Shown here in pieces: positions 33,936 through 42,095 of a stretch of DNA of 64,000 nt. The notes beneath the pieces are model-generated. The model was not told the DNA's origin. It searched no databases and worked only from the letters and a program-made list of their open reading frames with translations. The DNA lies in NCBI RefSeq assembly GCF_026183675.1, contig NZ_JAPIVK010000006.1, positions 62,001 to 126,000 on the forward strand, read 5' to 3'. Every line of letters begins with the position of its first letter. Position 1 is the stretch's first letter. The stretch comes from Microbulbifer halophilus. GTDB lineage: Bacteria > Pseudomonadota > Gammaproteobacteria > Pseudomonadales > Cellvibrionaceae. A program made the translations under genes and the position numbers.

Positions 33936-35486
33936 TCAGACAGCTTGCGGATCGGCCTCCAGCTGCTCACTCTCCGGCTGCGCCACCCGCAGTGCAGCCA
34001 CCGCCGCCAACAGCCAACTGGCACCGCCGATCATCAGCGCATAGATCGCCTCACCGTCGAAGAACTGCTTGAGCAGAAAGCCGAGAATACTCGCCGCCAG
34101 AAGCTGTGGAATCACGATAAAGCCGTTGAAGATGCCCATGAAGACACCCATCTTGCGGTGCGGCACAGCACTGGACAGCATCGCGTAGGGCAGCGACAGG
34201 ATCGACGCCCAGGCAAAACCGACCCCCACCATCGGCAGCAGCAGCCAACGCGGATCGGCGATAAAGAAGAAAGACAGAAGACCAACGGCACCCAGGCACA
34301 GGTTGATGCAGTGGGCCCCGCGCAGGCCGGTACGTTTCGCGATCAACGGAATCAACAGCGCCGCAATCGCGGCGAAGCCGTTGTAGGCGGCGAACAGGAT
34401 ACCCGCCCAGTCGGCGCCGTCGTTGTAGGCTTTTGAGGTCACATCGCTGCTGCCGAAGTGGAAGCTGCTCACCGCCGCGGTGGTATAGATCCACATCGCA
34501 AACAGCGCGAACCAGGAGAAGAACTGCACCAGCGCCAGCTGCTTCATTGCCACCGGCATGCGGTAGATATTGGACACTATCTCATCCAGCGCATTGAAGC
34601 GCCCTCTGCGCAGCCACTGGGCCAGCAACTGCAGCAGCCCCAGGCCGCCGATCAGGCCGCTAAAAATATACAGCTGCGGATCCAGCCCCCAGTGCCATAC
34701 CGCCGCCGAAATCAGCGCGCCGGCAATGGTGAACCCCAGCCCCAGGGCCCGGTAGCGCGCGGGCGACGGCGCCGCCTCTTCCTCGCCCTCCTGCTCGGGT
34801 TCTGCCGCGGCGAAGTCATCCAGCTGCTGCGGGCTGTACTCGCGGGTCTTCAACACGCTCCATAGCACCGCCAGCAGAAACACTGCGCCGCCCACATAGA
34901 AAGACAGCTTCACCGAATCCGGAATCGCGCCCTCGGCCGCAGTGTTGGAGACACCGAACCAGTTGCTCAGCATCCACGGCAGCGCCGAGGCCACTACCGA
35001 ACTGATGCCGATAAAAAAACTCTGCAGCGAATAGCCGAAGGCCCGCTGCTTCTGCGGCAGCATATCCCCCACCAGCGCACGGAAGGGTTCCATGGACACA
35101 TTGATGGAGGCATCCATGACCCACAGCATGCCGGCGGCAATCCACAGGGTGGGCGAGTTGGGCATGAAGATGATGGCAATGGAGGACAGCACCGCCCCGG
35201 CCAGGAAGAAGGGACGGCGGCGCCCCAGCGGCGTCCAGGTGCGATCGCTGAAGTAGCCGATCACCGGCTGCACCAGCAGGCCGGTCAGCGGTGCGGCGAT
35301 CCAGAGTACCGGGATATCCTCGATATCCGCCCCCAGAGTCTGGAAGATACGGCTGACATTGGCGTTCTGCAGCGCAAAACCGAACTGGATGCCGAGAAAG
35401 CCGAAACACATATTCCAGATCTGCCAGAAGCTGAGCTGGGGCTTCTGTCGCGGGGACGAAGGGGAAGCTGCTTGAGACTGAGACAT
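33936..35486 (-). CDS. Maltose/maltodextrin-type MFS transporter
   Basis: A 516-residue inner-membrane transporter of the glycoside-pentoside-hexuronide/SLC45-like class seen as MalT/MalY-type maltose permeases in Xanthomonas, Caulobacter and Shewanella. Features are FWQIWNMCFGFLGIQFGFALQ in helix 1, PVIGYFSDRTWTPLGRRRPF between helices 2 and 3, WVMDASINVSMEPFRALVGD in helix 4, and a charged, Glu-rich loop before helix 7. It would import maltose or short maltodextrins made in the periplasm by the adjacent GH13/GH31 enzymes. ATG 35486 is preferred. A GTG three codons upstream is possible. It is divergent from the GH13-GH31-GH13 operon, with a shared MalT-box-like inverted pair 64 bases upstream. 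Confidence 0.88.
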   Translation of the reverse strand: MSQSQAASPSSPRQKPQLSFWQIWNMCFGFLGIQFGFALQNANVSRIFQTLGADIEDIPVLWIAAPLTGLLVQPVIGYFSDRTWTPLGRRRPFFLAGAVLSSIAIIFMPNSPTLWIAAGMLWVMDASINVSMEPFRALVGDMLPQKQRAFGYSLQSFFIGISSVVASALPWMLSNWFGVSNTAAEGAIPDSVKLSFYVGGAVFLLAVLWSVLKTREYSPQQLDDFAAAEPEQEGEEEAAPSPARYRALGLGFTIAGALISAAVWHWGLDPQLYIFSGLIGGLGLLQLLAQWLRRGRFNALDEIVSNIYRMPVAMKQLALVQFFSWFALFAMWIYTTAAVSSFHFGSSDVTSKAYNDGADWAGILFAAYNGFAAIAALLIPLIAKRTGLRGAHCINLCLGAVGLLSFFFIADPRWLLLPMVGVGFAWASILSLPYAMLSSAVPHRKMGVFMGIFNGFIVIPQLLAASILGFLLKQFFDGEAIYALMIGGASWLLAAVAALRVAQPESEQLEADPQAV

Positions 35487-35549
35487 GGGGATCACCGCTG
35501 AAACTGTTTATGGTTATCGGGCCATCCTGACACGGCGGTCCGGCGCGGC

Positions 35550-35573
35550 CATCCTCCCCCGAGGGGGTGGATG
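35550..35573. promoter_or_regulatory. MalT-box-like inverted pair (MFS / GH13 divergent promoter)
   Basis: CATCCTCCCCC-GA-GGGGGTGGATG, an almost perfect inverted repeat. The right half ends 19 nt before TAACAT (35593), a -10-like hexamer toward GH13. The left half ends 20 nt before CAGGAT toward the MFS gene. It is related to the sites at 47842, 49648, 51681 and 56744. Confidence 0.6.
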
Positions 35574-35653
35574 CTGCCAGCGCTCACTGCACTAACATGA
35601 AGCTGCCCTGAGCGGCGCTCGATCCCACAATAAATAAAGGCCCGGTCCGCACC

Positions 35654-37579
35654 ATGATCCCGAACTCCCTTCGCCGCCCGACCCGCCGGCTATCAGCGGT
35701 CGATGGCACCATATTCTACCATGCTCGCAGAGTATGTAAGTACCTACTCGCAAGCCTGTTGACCTGCCTACCGCTGGCGGCCCCCGCCGAGTCCATCGAC
35801 CGTGTCGAACCACCTTTCTGGTGGACGGGCATGGCCGAGGAAGAACTGCAGCTGATGGTCCACGGCCGCGATATCGCCGGCCTCGAACCGTCGGTCACCT
35901 ACCCCGGGGTCACCCTGCTGGGAACCGAGACCACCGGCAACGACAACTACCTGTTCATCAACCTGCGCCTGGCGCCGGACACCGAGCCCGGTCGCCTGGA
36001 GATCGCCCTGCGCGACAGCGGCGAGGCGCGGGCGACAATCGAATACCCGCTGAAAGCGCGGGCTCCCGGTTCCGCCGACCGCCGCGGCTTCGATGCCACC
36101 GACGCCATCTACCTGGTCACCCCGGACCGCTTCGCCAACGGCGATACCGCCAACGACAGCACCGCCGACACCCTCGAGGAAGCGGACCGCGACAACCCCG
36201 GCGGCCGCCACGGCGGCGATATCGCCGGTATGCGCAAACACCTGGACTATATCGCCGATATGGGCTTTACCCAGGTGTGGCCCAACCCGCTGGTGGAAAA
36301 TGACCAGCCGGCCTACTCCTACCACGGCTACTCCGCCACCGACTTCTACCGCGTGGACCCGCGCTTCGGCAGCAATGAAGATTTCCGCGAATTCGTCGAC
36401 GCGGCCCGCAAACGGGGCATCGGCGTGATCCAGGACATGGTGCTCAACCATATCGGCAACGGCCACTGGTGGCTGCGCGACCTGCCCGCCGCGAGCTGGC
36501 TGAACGGCGACGGCACCGACAAGGGCGAGTACACACTCACCAACCACAGCCGCACCACACTGGTGGACCCGCACGCGAGTGACAGCGACCGCGCGGCCTT
36601 CGTACAGGGCTGGTTCGTGGACTCGATGCCGGACCTGAACCAACGCAACCCGCTGCTGGCCAACTACCTGGTCCAGAACAGCATCTGGTGGATCGAGTAC
36701 GCCGGCCTGTCCGGTATCCGCGCCGACACCTACGCCTATTCCGACGGCGACTTCCTGCAGCAGTGGGCGGCACGCATCCACCGGGAGTACCCGGATTTCA
36801 ATATCGTCGGCGAGGAGTGGACCCGCAACCCGGCGCTGGTGGCCCACTGGCAGCGCGGCGAAGGCGCACAGGTCAGCGGCGGCCGCCTGAAAAGCATGAT
36901 GGACTTCCCGCTGCACTACGCACTGCGCGAGGGGCTGGCCGAGGAGGACAGCTGGGACAGCGGACTCACGACCCTGTACGAGTCCCTGGCCAACGACTTC
37001 CTCTACCCGCAGCCGCAGCAGCTGGTGATCTTCGGCGGCAACCACGACACCAGCCGCCTGTTCAGCCAGCTCAATGACGACCCCGCGCTGTTCAGGATGG
37101 CGATTGCCTACCTGGCCACGATGCGCGGCATCCCGCAGTTTTTCTACGGCGACGAAGTACTGATGGAAAGCCCAAAGGAACGCAACGACGGTATCGTGCG
37201 CAGTGACTTTCCCGGCGGCTGGGCCGGCGACGATAGCGATGCGTTTACCGGCAAAGGCCTGGGCGGGCACCAACAGCAGGCGCAGGAGACCGTGCGCAAA
37301 TTGTTCCGGTGGCGCCGGCAGGCGCCGGTGATACACAGCGGCAGACTGAAGCACTTCTCGCCGCGGGAGAACACCTACGTTTATTTCCGCTACAACGATA
37401 AAGATGCCGTCATGGTGGCGATCAACAAGGGCAACGAACCCTATCGGCTGCCGCAGGCGCGCTTTGCGGAAGCGCTCGGTGACAGCACAGGGGGCGTCGA
37501 CGTACTGACCGGCGAGCGCCATGCGCTGGAGCAACTGGAGATTCCGGCGCGGGATGTGCTGGTGCTGGAACTGGATTGA
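35654..37579 (+). CDS. GH13 cyclomaltodextrinase/neopullulanase-type amylase, exported
   Basis: A 641-residue GH13 enzyme of the cyclomaltodextrinase/SusA class. It hydrolyses alpha-1,4 links in maltodextrins or cyclodextrins in the periplasm. A long n-region and hydrophobic stretch end at LPLAAPA/ES, followed by an N-terminal beta domain (about 48-135, VEPPFWWTGM…), the catalytic barrel with nucleophile D358 (GIRADTYAY), acid E387 (VGEEW) and D465 (GGNHDTSR), and a C-terminal beta domain ending at residue 641. It is first in a probable operon with the GH31 (74 bases later) and GH13 lipoprotein genes. The start has only a distant AAGG as ribosome-binding site. A MalT-box-like pair lies 81 bases upstream. 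Confidence 0.9.
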   Translation: MIPNSLRRPTRRLSAVDGTIFYHARRVCKYLLASLLTCLPLAAPAESIDRVEPPFWWTGMAEEELQLMVHGRDIAGLEPSVTYPGVTLLGTETTGNDNYLFINLRLAPDTEPGRLEIALRDSGEARATIEYPLKARAPGSADRRGFDATDAIYLVTPDRFANGDTANDSTADTLEEADRDNPGGRHGGDIAGMRKHLDYIADMGFTQVWPNPLVENDQPAYSYHGYSATDFYRVDPRFGSNEDFREFVDAARKRGIGVIQDMVLNHIGNGHWWLRDLPAASWLNGDGTDKGEYTLTNHSRTTLVDPHASDSDRAAFVQGWFVDSMPDLNQRNPLLANYLVQNSIWWIEYAGLSGIRADTYAYSDGDFLQQWAARIHREYPDFNIVGEEWTRNPALVAHWQRGEGAQVSGGRLKSMMDFPLHYALREGLAEEDSWDSGLTTLYESLANDFLYPQPQQLVIFGGNHDTSRLFSQLNDDPALFRMAIAYLATMRGIPQFFYGDEVLMESPKERNDGIVRSDFPGGWAGDDSDAFTGKGLGGHQQQAQETVRKLFRWRRQAPVIHSGRLKHFSPRENTYVYFRYNDKDAVMVAINKGNEPYRLPQARFAEALGDSTGGVDVLTGERHALEQLEIPARDVLVLELD

Positions 37580-37603
37580 TGGGCACCAATCGGGACGGAA
37601 CCT

Positions 37604-37628
37604 GCAGGGTGCGCCCTGCGCACCCTGC
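37604..37628. repeat. GCAGGGTGCG palindrome
   Basis: GCAGGGTGCG-ccctg-CGCACCCTGC, a member of the family at 17451, lies in the short gap between the GH13 and GH31 genes. Without a T-tract it is not an obvious terminator. Confidence 0.65.
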
Positions 37629-37653
37629 AAAACAGACAAGATGTAAAAGAGCG

Positions 37654-40092
37654 ATGACAAACCGAAATACCCTGCTGCGCGGTTTCGCGCTTGTTTTCCT
37701 GTTCTATACCGGCCTCGCCAGCGCCGGCGAAACACGCGAGTACCGGAGCCACCAGCTGGATTCGGGCGCACTGACCATCGCCCTCAGCGACGGCAGCGTT
37801 ACCCTGACGCCACTCAACGACGCCGCACTGGAAGTGCACTACCAGCGCGACGGCCTGAAACAGCTGCCCTCCTTCGCCATCGATAGTGACCGGCCGCAGC
37901 GCACTGCCGCGGCAAAACTCACGGAGGGGCGGGACAGACTGGCCTACAGCCTGCCCGGCCTCACCGCCCTGATCCACAAATCCCCGTTCCGCATCGAATA
38001 CCTCCGCCGCGGGCGGCTGCTGGTCGGTGAGGAAAGCGGCTTTTTCGGTACCGAAACCCTGCGCGGTTTCCGCTTCTCGCTACAGCCGCAGGAGAAACTG
38101 CTCGGCGGCGGCGAGCGGGTGCTGGGCATGGACCGCCGCGGCCAGCGCCTGCCGCTCTACAACAAGGCCCACTACGGCTACACCACCGAATCGAAGCAGA
38201 TGTACTTCGGCCTGCCGGCGGTCATGAGCAGCAACAAATACCTGTTGCTGTTCGACAACAGCGCCAGCGGCGCCATGGACCTGGGCGCCGCTGAGGAGGA
38301 CGTGTTGCAGTTCGAGGCCGCAGCCGGCCGCACCAGCTATATCGTCGTCTCCGGGGACAGCTACCCGGGGCTGATCGAACACTATGTCGACGTAACCGGC
38401 CGCCAACCGCTGCCACCGCGCTGGGCACTGGGCAATTTCGCCTCCCGCTTCGGCTACCGCACAGAGAAAGAAGTGCGGCATACGGTGGAGAAGTTCGCCG
38501 ATGAGGATTTCCCGCTGGACGCGCTGGTGCTGGACCTCTACTGGTTCGGCCCCGATGTCAAAGGCCATATGGGCAACCTGGCCTGGGACAGGAACGCTTT
38601 TCCCGAGCCGGAGAAAATGCTGGCCGACCTGAAGGAGCGCGGTATCCAGACCATCCTGGTTACCGAACCCTTTGTGCTGACCAGCTCCAGACGCTGGGAC
38701 CAGGCCGTGGCCGCAAACGCGCTGGCGAAAAACCTGGCCGGCGAGCCCAAGCGCTTCGACTTCTTTTTTGGCAACACCGGCCTGGTGGATGTATTTTCCG
38801 AAGACGGCCGCGACTGGTTCTGGAATATCTACGACGGCCTCTACCGGCAGGGCGTAGCCGGCTGGTGGGGCGACCTGGGCGAACCGGAAGTGCACCCGGC
38901 CGACACAGTGCACGCCATCGGCACCGCAGACGAAATCCACAATGCCTACGGCCACCGCTGGGCACAGCTACTGTTCGAGCGGCAGAAAGAAAACTATCCC
39001 GAGCGACGCCCGTTCATCATGATGCGCGCCGGTTTCGCCGGCTCCCAGCGTTACGGCATGATTCCCTGGACCGGCGACGTGGCCCGCGACTGGGGCGGTC
39101 TTAAGCCGCAGGTGGAGCTGTCGCTGCAGATGGGCCTGCTGGGTTTCGGCTACACCCACTCCGACCTGGGCGGCTTTGCCGGCGGCGAGGAATTCGATCG
39201 CGAGATGTATATCCGCTGGCTGCAGTACGGCGTCTTCCAACCGGTCTACCGCCCGCACGCACAGGAGGAGATTGCCCCGGAACCGGTATTCCACGACCGC
39301 AGGACCCGCGACATAGTCCGCGACTACATCAAGCTGCGCTACCGCCTGCTGCCCTACAACTACACCCTGGCCTTCGAAAACAGCCAGACCGGCATGCCGC
39401 TGATGCGCCCGCTGTTTTTCGAGAACGAAAAAGAGATCGAGCTGATCGATTACAAGGACGCCTACCTCTGGGGCGACGACTTCCTGGTGGCACCGGTAAC
39501 CGACTCCGGCGTCACGGAGGTTACTGTAAAACTGCCCGGCGGCGTCTGGTTCGATTACTGGAGCGACGAGCCGTACAGCGGCGACACGGCACAGGTGGAT
39601 GTGGACCTCGAAACCATCCCGGTACTGGTACGCGCCGGCGCCTTTATCCCGACCGTCGACCATCTCGACAATACCCGCGATTACTCCAGCGAAACACTGA
39701 ACCTGGACTACTACGCCCACCCGACCGCGGCCAGCTCCAGCGGCCGCATCTACGAAGACGACGGCCAGACCGTCGACGCCTACGGCCGCGGCGAATACCA
39801 GATGCTCGAGTTCAACGCCGAGCGCAGCGCCGATGGAATCGACTTCAGCTTTACCAGCGAGGGCGACGGCTACGATGGCGCACCGGAAGAACGCCATATT
39901 CGCCTGAATATCCACAACTGGAAACCGGCTCCGGCAAGCGTTTCCGTCGACGGACAGCAACTCCGGATACTGGAGCGCGAAAGCGATTTCGAGAAAGCCA
40001 CCCGAGGCGCCTGGCTGGAAAAATCCAGCGGGCAGTTGCATATCAAATTCAACTGGCGCGGCAGGCCGCTGGAGCTGGCCGTCCGGCATTGA
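37654..40092 (+). CDS. GH31 alpha-glucosidase / 4-alpha-glucosyltransferase
   Basis: An 812-residue exported GH31 enzyme (signal peptide to GLASA/GE) acting on maltodextrins. The nucleophile is D407 in GWWGDLGEPE and the acid/base D475 in PWTGDVARDW. FGYTHSDLGGF and the C-terminal beta domains follow. The 68-residue spacing and length agree with C. japonicus Agd31B, a 4-alpha-glucosyltransferase of about 817 residues whose catalytic residues are D412 and D480 as I recall. Orthology is therefore likely, and it may transfer rather than hydrolyse glucose. It lacks the PA14 insert of the xyloglucan GH31 at 7915. The start is ATG 37654 (AAGAGCG upstream, good signal peptide). The open frame from 37576 covers a repeat. 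Confidence 0.9.
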   Translation: MTNRNTLLRGFALVFLFYTGLASAGETREYRSHQLDSGALTIALSDGSVTLTPLNDAALEVHYQRDGLKQLPSFAIDSDRPQRTAAAKLTEGRDRLAYSLPGLTALIHKSPFRIEYLRRGRLLVGEESGFFGTETLRGFRFSLQPQEKLLGGGERVLGMDRRGQRLPLYNKAHYGYTTESKQMYFGLPAVMSSNKYLLLFDNSASGAMDLGAAEEDVLQFEAAAGRTSYIVVSGDSYPGLIEHYVDVTGRQPLPPRWALGNFASRFGYRTEKEVRHTVEKFADEDFPLDALVLDLYWFGPDVKGHMGNLAWDRNAFPEPEKMLADLKERGIQTILVTEPFVLTSSRRWDQAVAANALAKNLAGEPKRFDFFFGNTGLVDVFSEDGRDWFWNIYDGLYRQGVAGWWGDLGEPEVHPADTVHAIGTADEIHNAYGHRWAQLLFERQKENYPERRPFIMMRAGFAGSQRYGMIPWTGDVARDWGGLKPQVELSLQMGLLGFGYTHSDLGGFAGGEEFDREMYIRWLQYGVFQPVYRPHAQEEIAPEPVFHDRRTRDIVRDYIKLRYRLLPYNYTLAFENSQTGMPLMRPLFFENEKEIELIDYKDAYLWGDDFLVAPVTDSGVTEVTVKLPGGVWFDYWSDEPYSGDTAQVDVDLETIPVLVRAGAFIPTVDHLDNTRDYSSETLNLDYYAHPTAASSSGRIYEDDGQTVDAYGRGEYQMLEFNAERSADGIDFSFTSEGDGYDGAPEERHIRLNIHNWKPAPASVSVDGQQLRILERESDFEKATRGAWLEKSSGQLHIKFNWRGRPLELAVRH

Positions 40093-40101
40093 ATACAGGC
40101 C

Positions 40102-40142
40102 GTAGGATGGGCAAAGGAGCGCAGCGACGCGCCCATCCTACA
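40102..40142. repeat. GTAGGATGGGC palindrome
   Basis: GTAGGATGGGC, a 17-base spacer, then GCGCCCATCCTAC. It fills most of the 98-base gap between the GH31 and GH13 genes. Confidence 0.65.
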
Positions 40143-40190
40143 AAACGCACCGCACTGCCGTAGGAGCAGAATTCAAGGGCACAATTACCA

Positions 40191-42035
40191 ATGAAGAAAT
40201 TTCCCCCCCTGATCGCCGCCTTGCTTACCATCGCCACCGGTTGCACTGAAAAAGCCACCGAAGCTGCCGAGCTGGAGCCCGGCACGCCCGGCGAAAAACC
40301 GATCATCTACCAGACCCTGCCGCGCCTGTTCGGCAACACCAACCCCGCCAACAAACCCTGGGGCACCATCGAAGAGAACGGCACGGGCAAGTTCAACGAT
40401 TTCACGCCGGAAGTGCTCGCCGATATCCGCGAGCTGGGGGCCAATTACATCTGGTATACCGGCTCGCTGCATCACGCATTGGTAGGCGACTACACCCAAT
40501 ACGGTATCAGTAACGACGACCCGGACGTGATCAAGGGCCGCGCCGGCTCCCCCTATGCGATCAAGGATTACTACAGCGTCAACCCGGACCTGGCAGAAGA
40601 CCCGGCAAAGCGCCTGGATGAATTCCGCGCGCTGATTCGGCGCAGCCACGCGCAGGGCCTCAAGGTCATCATCGATATCGTCCCCAACCATGTGGCCCGC
40701 GCCTACGAATCACTCGACAAACCGGAGGGGGTTCGGGATTTCGGTGCCACCGACGATACCTCGCTCACCTACGCCCGCGACAACAGTTTCTACTACGTGG
40801 TCGGCGAGGACTTCAAAGTGCCCGAGAGCGACGACTATCGGCCGCTGGGCGGCGAGCCGCACCCGCTGGCGGACGGCGAGTTCGAGGAGAGCCCGGCCAA
40901 GTGGACCGGCAACGGCGCCCGCGCGGCGCAACCGGACATTGACGACTGGTACGAGACGGTCAAGATCAATTTCGGCGTGCGTCCGGACGGCAGCAAGGAC
41001 TTCCCGGAACTGTCTGCGGCGTTCGCGCAGAAAGATTACCGGGTGCACGCCGAATTCTGGTCGGACAAGGATGTACCGGACTCCTGGGAAAAACTCCGCG
41101 ATATCACCCACTACTGGCTCGATTTCGGCGTCGACGGATTCCGCTACGATATGGCCGGCATGGTGCCGGTGGAGTTCTGGAGCTACCTGAACTCCTCCAT
41201 CAAGATGGAGAAGCCGGACACCCTGTTGCTGGCCGAGATCTATACGCCCGAGCGCTACCGCGACTATATCCGGCAGGGCAAGATGGATTACCTCTACGAC
41301 AAGGTGGGCAGCTACGATGCCATCCGCGCAGTACTGGAAGGCGAGGGTAGTACTGACACGGTCGCGGAGGTCCAGCGGAGCCTGCAGGATATCGCCCCGC
41401 ATATGCTGCGCTTTATGGAAAACCACGATGAACAGCGCATCGCCAGCCCGGAGTTCGCCGGCAGCGCCGGGGCCGGCAAACCGGCGATGCTGGTTTCCGC
41501 CACCGTGTCCGCCGCCCCCACGCTGGTCTACTTCGGCCAGGAACTGGGCGAGCCGGCACGCCGGGACGCCGGCTTCGGCAAGGCCAGCCGCACCACCATT
41601 TTCGATTACTGGTCGGTACCGAGTGTACGCCGCTGGCTGCAGGGAGAATCCACCGCGGAGGAAAAGCAACTGCGCGACTTTTACAGTCGCCTTCTGAATT
41701 TTTCCGCCTCGAGCAGCGCCCTGCGCGGTCAATACTTCGACCTGCACCGCTACAACCGCGAGCACAGCGACGGCTACGGCGGGCAACAATTCGCCTTTGC
41801 CCGCTGGGCCGGCGACGAAAAGCTGATGGTGATCGCCAACTTCGGCGACAGGGAAAAGGCTCTGACACTGCGGTTGCCGCCGGCGCTGATGCAGCAGTGG
41901 CAACTCGAAGAAGGTCGTTACGCGCTGACGGATCAGCTGGACACAGCGACCGCAGAGTTATTGTTCGATGAAGAAGAGGGGAAAATCGAGCTGAGGCTGG
42001 CGCCGCAGTCGGGACATATTTTCCGGCTGCAATAG
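40191..42035 (+). CDS. GH13 alpha-amylase family lipoprotein
   Basis: A 614-residue GH13 lipoprotein (lipobox TGC after ALLTIA), probably anchored in the periplasm or on the outer membrane. The barrel has nucleophile D320 (DGFRYDMAG), acid E349 (LLLAEIY) and D413 (MENHDEQR). Around 40-60 it reads IYQTLPRLFGNTN, typical of the Bacteroidetes/Cellvibrio alpha-amylases that follow SusA/GH31-like genes. It degrades maltodextrins to small sugars. The exact product pattern cannot be read from sequence. It is third in the plus-strand operon starting at 35654 and convergent with the TPR gene, 60 bases away. A long insert between the second and third conserved regions (about 195-300) carries two clusters of acidic residues. 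Confidence 0.88.
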   Translation: MKKFPPLIAALLTIATGCTEKATEAAELEPGTPGEKPIIYQTLPRLFGNTNPANKPWGTIEENGTGKFNDFTPEVLADIRELGANYIWYTGSLHHALVGDYTQYGISNDDPDVIKGRAGSPYAIKDYYSVNPDLAEDPAKRLDEFRALIRRSHAQGLKVIIDIVPNHVARAYESLDKPEGVRDFGATDDTSLTYARDNSFYYVVGEDFKVPESDDYRPLGGEPHPLADGEFEESPAKWTGNGARAAQPDIDDWYETVKINFGVRPDGSKDFPELSAAFAQKDYRVHAEFWSDKDVPDSWEKLRDITHYWLDFGVDGFRYDMAGMVPVEFWSYLNSSIKMEKPDTLLLAEIYTPERYRDYIRQGKMDYLYDKVGSYDAIRAVLEGEGSTDTVAEVQRSLQDIAPHMLRFMENHDEQRIASPEFAGSAGAGKPAMLVSATVSAAPTLVYFGQELGEPARRDAGFGKASRTTIFDYWSVPSVRRWLQGESTAEEKQLRDFYSRLLNFSASSSALRGQYFDLHRYNREHSDGYGGQQFAFARWAGDEKLMVIANFGDREKALTLRLPPALMQQWQLEEGRYALTDQLDTATAELLFDEEEGKIELRLAPQSGHIFRLQ

Positions 42036-42095
42036 AGCCGGGACCTTTACGAAAACAACACTCAAACAATCGCCTGCGGTGCGGGCTCTACGGGG